From assembly GCA_017871115.1 (NCBI GenBank), contig JAFCIZ010000005.1, positions 1,534,501 through 1,598,500 of the forward strand: DNA of 64,000 nt. The letters run 5' to 3'. This document shows, one piece after another, positions 12,421 to 21,558 of this stretch. The position numbers and the translations under genes were made by a program. The stretch comes from Cunninghamella blakesleeana. Lineage: Eukaryota; Mucoromycota; Mucoromycetes; Mucorales; Cunninghamellaceae. Numbering within the stretch: position 1 is the stretch's first letter; every line of letters begins with the position of its first letter. The notes below the pieces were generated by a model. It saw nothing but the letters and a program-made list of their open reading frames with translations, ran no database searches and was not told where the DNA came from.

Positions 12421-12863
12421 TTAACTATTTATAGTATTGTTCTGAATATCGTCCATATCATCATCTTCTTCATTATAAAATAGCATTCTATTCATTGTAC
12501 CTAATTGTAGCCTATTATTATTGCTGCTGTTACTATGATCATTATTATTACTATTACTGCTACTATTATTTCTGCTGGTATTTCGATAAATAGGACGCAT
12601 AAAAGGACTATGTATATATTCATTGGCGATATCAGGTGGGGAAGAGAATAGATTAGGTAAACGATTAGGCGAAGATGTTGCATTGATAGGTGAAGAAGAT
12701 GCTCTACTAGATATAAATGAATTTCCAAGCTCTAATCTATCAGAAGGTGAATGAACAAGTGATCGAAAAGCAAAAGGTGGTTCAGGTGAATAAGTAGGTG
12801 AGATATGAGATCTATCAAGGGAATCTATATTTTGATATAATTATTATTTTGATATCTAATTAA

Positions 12864-12916
<53 letters not shown>

Positions 12917-13294
12917 GTTACTTGTATCTTGATCTATATTTCCATATTCATTAAAATCGTTGTCCATAGCATTTGTTATTGGTATATTGATGTCGTCAAG
13001 AAAAGGATTATGCTGATCTTGTAATTGAGTTTCTTCTATTTGATTATTGTTAATAGTGTTATTAATACTACTAACACTATTATTGTTATTATTAATATTA
13101 TTATTATCGATATTATTCATAGTAGAACTAGGGCCAACAAACGGCTTAGGGCAATTAAATTCTAATACTCTTTCGCGTTCAAGTGTAAATTCAGTTTCCA
13201 TATATTTTATTCTTTCATATTCTTCCTGTGCAGAATAATGCTTTGAATACCATCTTGATGGTTTCCCTGTAGGTGCTAATGGAAGCGTGGCCAT
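12421..13294 (-). CDS. Unknown protein: conserved-looking N-terminus plus Asn/Ser-rich tail
   Basis: Two exons on the minus strand, 13294-12922 and 12824-12421, closing to 258 residues. The first ~60 residues look folded and non-repetitive (LPLAPTGKPSRWYSKHYSAQ, then EEYERIKYMETEFTLERERV) with an amphipathic helix. The remainder is Asn runs and Ser/Pro-rich sequence (SPTYSPEPPF, SPSDRLELG) and ends in an acidic stretch (EEDDDMDDIQ). The repeated SP/TP sites suggest possible proline-directed phosphorylation, which is inference. The intron contains an (ATT)n run. The family is not recognised. Confidence 0.7.
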
Positions 13295-13506
13295 TATTAT
13301 TTTTTTATACAAAGATGTATTTTTTATATAATTTATTTTGCTTTTTACTGTATGAATAATTAATATTTTTATTGTTAAAAAAGAATGAAAAAAAAAAAAA
13401 AAAATTATTCTCAGAATTTCATACTTCATTTATCTTCAAAACAAATGTAAATACAATTTATAATTAAAAATTCAAATAAATGTAGTCGATTTTTACCCCA
13501 ACGAAT

Positions 13507-13579
13507 GGGGATCTAGCTCAGATGGTAGAGCGCTCGCTTAGCATGCGAGAGGTACTGGGATCGATGCCCAGGTTCTCCA
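13507..13579 (+). tRNA. tRNA-Ala, anticodon AGC
   Basis: 73-nt cloverleaf without intron. D arm GCTC...GAGC, anticodon stem CTCGC/GCGAG around loop TTAGCAT (anticodon AGC), T arm CTGGG/CCCAG with loop ATCGATG, discriminator A at 13579. The acceptor stem GGGGATC/GTTCTCC has one T-T mismatch and one G-T pair, so a slightly decayed copy cannot be excluded. The internal A box (TAGCTCAGATGGTAGAGC) and a B-box-like region are present. Confidence 0.93.
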
Positions 13580-13583
13580 TATA

Positions 13584-13591
13584 TTTTTTTT
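13584..13591 (+). terminator. Pol III T-tract terminator
   Basis: An uninterrupted run of eight T lies five bases after the tRNA-Ala end, as expected for RNA polymerase III termination. Confidence 0.75.
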
Positions 13592-13644
13592 ATTTTTCCG
13601 ATTACCGGTGCGCGAGAATATAGCATTTTAATTGGATGGATATC

Positions 13645-13811
13645 TGTCGCTGTGTGTGATGTGGGTTTTTGGTTATTGTTGTGTAAATTTTTGGTTGTTT
13701 GAAAAATAGAATTTCCTTTTATAGTTTTGGAAAGTAGATAGTTTTATAGTTTAGTTTAGTTGTCAGTGAGCACCAGTATCTTGTTTTATAAGTAGATACA
13801 ACTTAGTTTAG
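13645..13811 (-). repeat. Left part of a disrupted LTR (family B)
   Basis: The sequence 13700-13811 matches the solo LTR at 31114-31650, including the shared block from cagtgagcac through agtagatacaacttagttta. It begins about 65 bp after the tRNA and stops where the Ty3-like element begins (13812). The likely remainder of this LTR resumes at 22323. Confidence 0.6.
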
Positions 13812-14610
13812 TGTTGTGTGGGTTTTTGTTTAAGATTTATTTTTTTTAAATGAGGAATGAGTATTATAAGTAATATTTGATATGTATAATATAATTCCAG
13901 TGAGCACCAGTTCCTGTTTTATAAGTAGAACGACTTAATATAAAGGAATAAAAAATAAAATAAAATAAAGTAAAAATAAAGAAATAAAAAATATAAAAAT
14001 TTTAAAAGGTGTAATATAATTGCAGGATTAAAGAGAGATTTCAGTAACCGCAATGTAAAATAAATATAATAAGAAAATTTAAAAAGTAATTTAAATTTGA
14101 ATTGTTGAAAAATATATTTAAGTAAATAAATATAAAAATGTAAAATAAAATAATATAGTTTGTTAAAAAAAAATAGATAAATTCAGTAATTTGTATGAGT
14201 TATAAGTAAAATAAGTTTAAAATTATAAAATATGATTTATAAAGTGGACAAGTTCAATAATTATTTAATAGATAATAATTTATTATAAAAATTTGACAAT
14301 TTAAAAGAAAGAAAGAGAGAAAAATTGGTTCTATTTATATTTAAAAAAAAAATTAAAATTTATAAGGATCGGGTAAGGAACAAAAGCACCTTGGTGTTTT
14401 TGTACCTTTGGTGTTTTTGCACCTTTGGTGTTTTTGCACCTTGGTGTTTTTGCACCTTGGTGTTTTTGCACCTTGGTGTTTTTGCACCTTGGTGTTTTTG
14501 CACCTTGGTGTTTTTGCACCTTGGTGTTTTTGCACCTTGGTGTTTTTGCACCAGTAGCACAAAGCCAATCCAAAAAAGGAAAGAAAAATCAGAGAGCGTT
14601 ATTGCTAACA
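13812..14610 (-). repeat. 3' LTR of the Ty3-like element
   Basis: 799 bp, aligned with 21559-22322 from TGTTGTGTGG to ATTGCTAACA. Most positions match apart from A-run length changes and the tandem array (14383-14553), which has a different unit from the other LTR. Confidence 0.9.
14383..14553. repeat. 16-bp minisatellite inside the 3' LTR (U3)
   Basis: About 10.5 copies of gcaccttggtgttttt with near-perfect identity; a few units carry one extra or substituted T at the left end. The unit is richer in G+C than its surroundings. Open frames across it are repeat artefacts. Confidence 0.92.
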
Positions 14611-15047
14611 CCCCCAACGCCAACAAAAGATGGACCTCCATCTTTATTAAATCCCACTTGGCTCCAAAGATCATTCTTATTAACATTTCTTGCAAATATT
14701 TTATTGAATTTAGAGTTACCTAAACCAGAGAGCAAATAATTTACAAGCTTTGATCTTTCCATCTTATACGCAATGAGTTCTTCTTTAGTAGCAGGAGGTT
14801 GGAGCTTTGTATGTACAAACCGAACAACAACTGGACTAAGTTGCTTGGAGAAGGTAGTTTGCATCTTCACTTTTAACTTCTTTATTTTTTCATAATCATT
14901 GACATACATAGGATAGATAAACTTAATAAACGTCTTGTATGAGTCTTCTTCATTAAGTGAGTCAAATTCAGTGAGGGCTTGTAAAGTTTCGTCATAAAGA
15001 TTATCTTCGTCCAAAGGAACCCGTTCGGTATTAATTGGCATATCCAT
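14589..15047 (-). CDS. Unrecognised 152-residue ORF of the Ty3-like element (3' accessory ORF)
   Basis: An ATG-initiated ORF (start 15047) that ends 22 bases inside the 3' LTR. The product is not low complexity: an acidic N-terminus (PLDEDNLYDETLQALTEFDS), a helical middle (VNDYEKIKKLKVKMQTTFSK, then EELIAYKMERSKLVNYLLSG) and a Gly-rich end (GGPSFVGVGGVSNNAL). There is no signal peptide, membrane segment or zinc knuckle, so it is not an obvious envelope or nucleocapsid. It sits where some Ty3-like elements carry an extra gene. The sequence is more complex than the A/T spacers on either side, which supports real coding. Function unknown. Confidence 0.6.
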   Translation of the reverse strand: MDMPINTERVPLDEDNLYDETLQALTEFDSLNEEDSYKTFIKFIYPMYVNDYEKIKKLKVKMQTTFSKQLSPVVVRFVHTKLQPPATKEELIAYKMERSKLVNYLLSGLGNSKFNKIFARNVNKNDLWSQVGFNKDGGPSFVGVGGVSNNAL

Positions 15048-15391
15048 TTTATAAAAATATATTTTTGTATTATTAAAATAAGTGTTTTTGTATTGTTAAA
15101 AGATTTTCAAAAGAAAATGTGAATATGTGAATGAAAGTTTTTCTTTTTTTTTTTTTTATATATATATATATATTTTTTCTTTTTTTTTCGTAGTTTGAAA
15201 AATATACTTCTTTTTTTTTTGTAATCATCTTTTTGGTTCTTCCTTTTTTTTTTTTTTTTTGGTTTATGTTTATCTTTTATGTATATTATTTTAATGTAGT
15301 TATTATATAAATTCTTCTTCGGGTAAACACGTGAATTAATATTTTAAATTTCATTATTAATTATATTTATATATTTCTCTTTTTTTTTTTT

Positions 15392-16711
15392 TTATATGTC
15401 CAATCCATAGGTTTTATTTACGTGATTATTCCAATATACATCTGGTAATTGCAATATTTTTAGTCTGTTTCCGTGTATTCTTCTTAATTTTGTTCTTGTT
15501 GTATCCAAGGATTTTATTATATACGTGCCTTTTCCAAGTGATTGATGTATTGTATATTTTCCTTGCCACATATCGGAAATCTTACCAGACCAAGAATTTG
15601 ATTTTATACCAGTATATAAAGTTACTATATCCCCAATTCTAAATGCTGGTTTCCATTCTCTATTACTGTTTAAAACTTTTTTATCAATAGCCCGTTTTTG
15701 GTTTTCTTGAGATTTTTCTATCATTTTTGCAGCTGTCGATCTTAACTGATTGAGTGATATAATTTCCTTATTTGTACGTAATTTTAATTGTGTATCAAAA
15801 TTATAAGAATTAAAATCTATAGGTTTGTCATGTTGATCGAACGGGGTTTTAACATTATATCCGTAAGTTAAAAAGAATGGTGATTGTTGAGTAGATGCCT
15901 GTCTGATTGAACGATAGGCAAATAGAACTGATGGTAGATATTGGTCCCATATTGATTTTTCCGTGGAAGTTACCTTTTTTATAATAGACCCAAGTGTAGA
16001 ATTAAATTTTTCAATTAATCCATTGGCTTGAGAATTTCCAACTGAGATTGTGTTGTGATGAATATTATATTGATAGCAAACTTTCTTTATAAGGTCACTG
16101 ATAAATGGTTTACCATTGTCGGTTATAATTAAATGAGGAGTACCATGCCGACATATTATTTCTTCATAAATAAACAAAGCAACTTCGGATGTAGTTTGAT
16201 AACGAAGCGCACGCGCTTCTACCCATTTTGTTAAATAATCTATTCCTGCAATAATATATCTATAACCGCCTTTAGATGTAGGAACATGTTTAACGTCTAA
16301 TCCCCATTGTTCAAAAGGTTTTGACTTGACAGGTATTGGATATAAGAATTCATTTAATTTTCTTGAACCAGTTGATTGACATCTTGGACATTTTTTTATA
16401 TATATTTGTATATCTTTTGCCATACCATCCCAATAATATCTTATAGATAGTTTATATAGAGTATTGTGATAACCTATATGACCACCTAAAGGATGTTGAT
16501 GATACATATAAAGTGCTTCTATGGCTTCTTGTTTATTTAATACTTGTCTTAAGGTTTGGTGATAAATATTAAACTTATATAATTTATTATTGCGAATGAT
16601 AAAGTTGTGTGAATTACGTTGTAAGTATCTTTTCATTTTTGCTGTTGTGTTTTCAGGTATTTTTAATGTAGTAAGGTACTCTTTTAATTTATCTATAGTT
16701 TGTTGGTCCAT
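15392..16711 (-). CDS. Integrase of the Ty3-like element, encoded as a separate ORF
   Basis: 439 residues with its own ATG (16711), preceded by an A-rich leader. An HHCC zinc domain is visible (HPLGGHIGYHNTLYKL, then CPRCQ). The catalytic core follows with D in WGLDVKHVP, D in IITDNGKPF and E in SQANGLIEKFNST, i.e. a DDE integrase. The C-terminus has an SH3/GPY-like module (RIGDIVTLYTG, MWQGKYTIHQSL, RIHGNRLKIL). In most Ty3/gypsy elements the integrase is fused to RT-RNase H in one polyprotein; here it is separated by a stop and 558 bp. Expression must use another route (subgenomic or spliced RNA, internal promoter, or reinitiation), which the sequence does not settle. Confidence 0.92.
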   Translation of the reverse strand: MDQQTIDKLKEYLTTLKIPENTTAKMKRYLQRNSHNFIIRNNKLYKFNIYHQTLRQVLNKQEAIEALYMYHQHPLGGHIGYHNTLYKLSIRYYWDGMAKDIQIYIKKCPRCQSTGSRKLNEFLYPIPVKSKPFEQWGLDVKHVPTSKGGYRYIIAGIDYLTKWVEARALRYQTTSEVALFIYEEIICRHGTPHLIITDNGKPFISDLIKKVCYQYNIHHNTISVGNSQANGLIEKFNSTLGSIIKKVTSTEKSIWDQYLPSVLFAYRSIRQASTQQSPFFLTYGYNVKTPFDQHDKPIDFNSYNFDTQLKLRTNKEIISLNQLRSTAAKMIEKSQENQKRAIDKKVLNSNREWKPAFRIGDIVTLYTGIKSNSWSGKISDMWQGKYTIHQSLGKGTYIIKSLDTTRTKLRRIHGNRLKILQLPDVYWNNHVNKTYGLDI

Positions 16712-17269
16712 TTTTTTTTTTTTTTAAGTATAATTATATATATTTGTTGTTTTTATTATTGTTGTTAGATTTGTTGTTTAGGCTTTGTTGTAAGTTATTT
16801 TAATAATATAATTTAATAAGTGTTATTTATGTTGTAATAATTATGTATTTTGTTGGTTTGGATATAGCTTTTAATGTCTTCAATCACCTTTGGACAAATA
16901 TATTTTTTTTTTTTTTTTGTGCTGTTTTTTTTTTTTTTTTTTTAAATTGATGTTGTTGGAATAATTGTTTGTTAAATAACTGTTATAAAAGATTTGTTGT
17001 AATATAAATAATTGTTGTAAATAAATGAAATATATGTTGTAAATAAATAAAATAACTATTGTAAAATATAATTTTTTGTTGTATGTGTTGTTGAAATAAT
17101 AATAATTGTTGTAGAATGTTGTCTTTTGTATAATAATTGTAATATAATAAATTGTTATGTTAATATTTGTCTAGCTTTTATCGTCTTCAATTTCCCTTGG
17201 ACGTATAATAATAATATTTTTTATAATAATTCTTTTTTTTTTTTTTTAAAATATTTTTTTTTTTTTTTT
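16712..17269. other. Non-coding spacer between RNase H and integrase
   Basis: T-rich spacer with many TTGTTGTAA-type words and four T runs longer than 14. Two diverged direct copies of a ~45-bp block, agcttttaatgtcttcaatc near 16870 and its relative near 17173 (both followed by cctttggac/cccttggac), bracket the middle. No integrase or RNase H codons are recognisable in any frame. Confidence 0.6.
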
Positions 17270-20200
17270 TTAATACCCAAGTCTTGAAAGAAAATCTGCA
17301 GACTGTTGTTTTTTTCCACTACGATACTGTATTTCAAAATCATAATCAGCCAAGTAAGTAATCCATCTTGCCACCATACCAGTAGGTTTAGGTGCTTTTA
17401 TTAGCCATCGTAAAGGAGAATGATCAGAAAGGACTGTAAACTTTTTTCCTAAAAGATATGGTCTAAAAGTTTGTAAACTCCATATGAGAGCCAGACATTC
17501 TAGTTTAGTTGCACTATAATTTTGTTCACTTTGCTTTAAACCTCGGCTTGCATATACTACTGGATGTTCTTGATTGTCATCATCCAATTGTGTGAGTACA
17601 CAGCCTAATCCTTCCATAGATGCATCACATACAATTATAAATGATTTATTAAAATCAGCCCTTTTAAGAATCGGTGCTTCTGTTAGTTTTTGTTTTAAAA
17701 GTTCAAATGATTTTGTTGTTATTTCAGTCCATGGTGATTTATTTTTTGTTTTTGTTACGTCATGTAAAGGTCTTGCTATTGCTGCAAAATTTTGTATGAA
17801 TCGTCTGTAATAAGAAGCTAGTCCAATAAATCCCCTGATTTGCTTAACTGTTGTCGGTTGAGGAAAATCTTTTACTTTTTCTATTTTTGCTGGATCTGTT
17901 TTTATTCCATCTTGCGTTATTATATATCCCAGGAATTTTAATTCATTTTTAAAGAAGACACATTTTTCTATATTAAAAAGTAGTCCACCTTTACGAGCAC
18001 ATTTGAATAATTCTTCTAAATCTAATAAGTGTTGTTCTATACTTTTTGAGTGTACATTCAAATCATCTATATAGGCTACTAGACATCTATTAATCATTGA
18101 TCTAAAACATATATCTATTAACCGTTGGAATGTTGCAGGACTATTAACTAAACCCATTGGTAGCATTTCATATTGATAGGTGCCAAATTTTGTGACGAAT
18201 CCAGTTAATTCTTTACTATTATTTTTTAAAGGTACTTGGTGAAATCCTGACCTAAGATCTAAAGCTGAAAATATACTTGAAGTACCAAGTTCATCAATAA
18301 GATCATCAATTCTAGGTAATGGGTAAGCATCTACTTTAGTTTGTGCATTTAATTTTCTATAGTCTACTACCATTCTGTAATCGCCATTTTTCTTCTTAAC
18401 TAATATAATAGGAGCAGTATAAGGTGTATTAGCAGGCTTAATTATTCCCAATTCACATAGTCGATCCAATTCCTTTTTTAAATATTCTTGTTCCATTGGA
18501 CTCATACGATAAGGTCGATGTCTAATGGGTACTGTATTATCTTGTAAAATTATTTCATGTTCAATCATAGTAGTACATCCCATTCTATCATTGTTCCAGT
18601 CAAAAACATCTTGATAATGATTTATTAGTTTCCAAAATTTAATTTTATAATCTTCAGGTATATTTCCAAGTTGTAGTTTTTCTTTAAGAGATTCATCCAG
18701 TGTTTCATCATCATCCATATTATCAATATTAAATAATTCTTCTGTTAATCCATTCATGTCAAGTGATTCAACTATATCATAACCTTTCAGATCATCAGCT
18801 TCTAATACACATTCATTATTCATTAAATTATAATATTCACTAATTATATGATGAGGTGGTAAATCAATATCATTATCAGATCTATTAATTAAATTTAATG
18901 TAAATTCGTTTGGATTAGCAATAGCATTTTGATCATCTTGAGTAAGAAGTATAGGTTCAGATGTATGCATAGAAGGATTTACATAGAATTGACAATTTGT
19001 ATGAGGAGGTATGGTCATCCCTTGAATACCAGTAGATATAATTAAACTATTTTCATTTTGATTACGATCAATATTAATTCTAACGTCATCTTCCATATAA
19101 TAATTTTCTTCATCAGAGTATTCATCATGTTCCCAATCATCATCAGTTTCAGTGTCTGTTGTTGTTTCAAGATCACTATTTGTTGTATCAAAATTATTAT
19201 CTACTTCGTTAGTATCCTTTGTTGTATTATCTTGTGTTGAGTTTGCAGATTGATAATTAATATTAATTGATTTAATTGTAACCAAAGGTTTATCTGTTTC
19301 TTTTAAAAATGTAATCGGTAATTCAGCTGATTTATGTTTATACAAAACTTTAAGAGTACTTGTTCTAAAATTTAGAAGAGCTTGAGCATGACTTAACCAA
19401 TTGTTGCCTAAAACCAAGTGAGCAGGACATTTAGGTAATACTTCCATATTAACAGGTATTATAATGTCAGGTGTTACTTGTATTTGTACATCATGTATTG
19501 TTCCAAGAGTTGCTTGTTTTGTACCATTTCCTAAAATAAAGATATTAGTAGAAGGAGCATCAATTTGTAAACCTAATAATTTCATCATTGATTTTGACAT
19601 GCAAGATTTCGAGGCACCGCTATCAATCAATCCTCTTATTCTTTTATCATTAATAATTAAACTTGTATAAGCTGCTGTTGTAGTAAGTTCTGTGTTAGTT
19701 AATGTATTTAATGGTATGTCTGTTGCAGTTGTATCAGTTTGATCTTTTATTTTTGTTGCTTTTCTTTTAGGTCTACATGCAGTTAATAATTGACGTCGTA
19801 AAGTATGTGATGATTTAATTAAATCTCCAACATCAATATTAGCTTTTTGTTTAAAAACATCATCTACTATGTTATAGTTTATTTGCACTGGAGATGGTGG
19901 TTGTCGTTTTCGTTTTGTTTTATTTTCTGGTTCAATAATATTATCTATAATATAATCATTAATCATATCTTGTTGGGATAATTGTTGTTCAGTAATATCT
20001 TCAATTAATTTAGATGTATTATTTATATTTAATTTTTGTTTTCCTTTGCTGATTGTTTTTGGAGTCTTAGAAGACGAAGGTATAACTGCAGGTGGTTTGT
20101 CTAATCTAGCTGCATAAAGATCTTCATCATCATAATGTGTATATTCATTTTCATCCCATAATTCATGTTGATCAAATATTGCATTCATATTTTGTTGATT

Positions 20201-20361
20201 ATTTTTTGTATTATTATCTTTTATATTGTTTTTATTATTTTTATAAAAGTTATTGTTATTATTTTGATTATTATTGCTAATATTATTATTATTGTTGTTA
20301 ATGGATTTGTTATCAGGGACTTCCAATTGACCATTAGATGCAATTGCCCTGTCTAGTTTTT
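17270..20361 (-). CDS. Pol (protease, reverse transcriptase, RNase H) reached by -1 frameshift
   Basis: The frame continues upstream of the first possible initiators to the gag slippery site (20356-20362) without an ATG start, so it is read as a -1 frameshift product of about 1030 residues. The first ~230 residues are Asn/Lys-rich linker. The aspartic protease has LIDSGASKSCMS, a later LGN motif and an LVLGNNWLSH segment. The RT core has MVVDYRKLNAQT, FSALDLRSGFHQVPL, LPMGLVNSPATFQ and the catalytic YIDD. RNase H has IIVCDASMEGLGCV, KLECLALIWSL and LSDHSPLRWL. It stops after SADFLSRLGY, exactly at the normal end of RNase H, with no integrase fused. Confidence 0.93.
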
Positions 20362-20362
20362 T
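20315..20362 (-). promoter_or_regulatory. Programmed -1 ribosomal frameshift site (gag to pol)
   Basis: On the minus strand the gag frame ends TCA AAA AAC TAG, so the heptamer A AAA AAC (20362-20356) directly precedes the gag stop and enters the pol frame after a -1 slip. After a 5-base gap comes AGGGCAATTG (20350-20341), an 11-base loop, then CAATTG (20329-20324), five bases, and CCCT (20318-20315). This gives a 6-bp plus 4-bp hairpin with a bulge at the classic distance. Heptamer, frame relation, stop and hairpin are all seen directly; activity is inferred. Confidence 0.82.
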
Positions 20363-21432
20363 GATTGATTTTGTTGATTATATTGTTGTTGATTGTTTAA
20401 TTGTTGAGTATTTTGCTGCTGTGAATATTGTTGTTGATGTTGTTGTTGGTTAGATAAATAATTATGATTATTATTGTCATAATTATTATCTTGATTATAT
20501 TGTTGATTGTTGTAACGTCTTGATCCGTAGTTATTTTTATATGGTCCATAATTATGAGGTCCATGGTAATTATTATAGTTATTACTTCTATTAGATTTCG
20601 ATAGTTCATTTCGTACTATTTTAACAATATCATCACTGGTAAGGTTATCATTTTTAAGAGGTTTCTTTGTCGATTGATTCAATTGTTCCATTCTATCATT
20701 CATTTTCTTTTCCATGGTTTCCATATTAGTAACTAAACGTTCTAATAATGTTACAACTGGATCAGAATGAATAGACGATTTAGAATCCATGACACGTTGA
20801 CTAGAATCCATCATTGTAAAAGAATCTACATTTCCAAGTGGATAATTGTTCAATTGTACATCAGTACTAGAATAATTATGAGTAATACCATAAGTTTTAT
20901 TAGCATTCCACCATGATTCTGCATACTTCAACCATTGTTGTTCGGTAATGGATCCATGTTCAATACAATGTTTACTGATGGCAGGTAATAATCCATAACG
21001 AAAACGCATCAATACAATGTCTTTGTCATCTTTTTTTGCTAATCGCGCAACTTCTTGTAACCTTGAATAAAAATCACGTGGATGTTCATCAGTACCTTGA
21101 CGCATATCATTAAGAATTAACTTATAAGATTCAAGTAGTTCTGGAGTTACAAACTTTTCTTCTAAAGCATCCATCGCTACATCAAAAGTTAAATTATCTT
21201 GAAGTTGATCTTTGAGCGAATCTAAATAAGTTTTAGCCGATTTTCTAACTTGTATTTTCAATATAGCAAGTTTTCTACTATCTGTAGTATTATTAGAGAG
21301 TTCCAAGAATGTTTCTAAAATTTGTCTGAAGTGACGGAAGTCTTCACGTTCACCACCAGAAAAAGGAATAAGTTGAGGTTTGAAGTCCATGAATGGTTGT
21401 TTTTGAGCCAACACGGTATAATCGTAAGACAT
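20353..21432 (-). CDS. Gag of the Ty3-like element
   Basis: 359 residues from the ATG at 21432 to the TAG at 20355-20353. The N-terminal part has the helical capsid pattern of Ty3-type Gag (PFSGGEREDFRHFRQILETF, DQLQDNLTFDVAMDALEEKF, DEHPRDFYSRLQEVARLAKK). The C-terminal third is Asn/Gln/Tyr-rich with basic patches and lacks a CCHC zinc knuckle, so RNA binding probably relies on the basic NYNNYHGPHNYGPYKN-type tail. Its last codons form the frameshift heptamer. Confidence 0.9.
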   Translation of the reverse strand: MSYDYTVLAQKQPFMDFKPQLIPFSGGEREDFRHFRQILETFLELSNNTTDSRKLAILKIQVRKSAKTYLDSLKDQLQDNLTFDVAMDALEEKFVTPELLESYKLILNDMRQGTDEHPRDFYSRLQEVARLAKKDDKDIVLMRFRYGLLPAISKHCIEHGSITEQQWLKYAESWWNANKTYGITHNYSSTDVQLNNYPLGNVDSFTMMDSSQRVMDSKSSIHSDPVVTLLERLVTNMETMEKKMNDRMEQLNQSTKKPLKNDNLTSDDIVKIVRNELSKSNRSNNYNNYHGPHNYGPYKNNYGSRRYNNQQYNQDNNYDNNNHNYLSNQQQHQQQYSQQQNTQQLNNQQQYNQQNQSKN

Positions 21433-21533
21433 CCTATAATTAATTATTTTCAGTTTGCTTGATTGTTTTTTAGTAGTTTATATAGAATGAATATCTTTCC
21501 CAGTAGTTATTGAAAGTATAAGCTTGTAGAAAA

Positions 21534-21554
21534 GATCCCCGCCAGTGAGCACCA
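21534..21554 (-). other. Primer-binding site of the Ty3-like element
   Basis: Four bases inside the 5' LTR end the minus strand reads TGGTGCTCACTGGCGGGG, starting with the TGG that pairs to a tRNA CCA end. The complementary tRNA end would be ...AGTGAGCACCA. The tRNA cannot be named from the window; it does not match the tRNA-Ala here. Confidence 0.6.
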
Positions 21555-21558
21555 AATA

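Noticed and set aside
13507..13579. tRNA-Ala as the source of the Ty3-like primer site
   Set aside because: Its 3' end (GTTCTCCA+CCA) does not match the AGTGAGCACCA end required by the primer-binding site.
14383..14553. CRISPR-like array
   Set aside because: Units are contiguous with no unique spacers, and the host is eukaryotic. It is a simple minisatellite.
14325..14739. Open frames on both strands across the 16-bp array
   Set aside because: The translations are periodic repeats of one 16-residue unit produced by the minisatellite; they have no start context and lie within an LTR.
20326..20352. Independent start for pol
   Set aside because: The apparent first residue is a TTG codon. The frame continues back to the slippery heptamer, so frameshifting explains it better.
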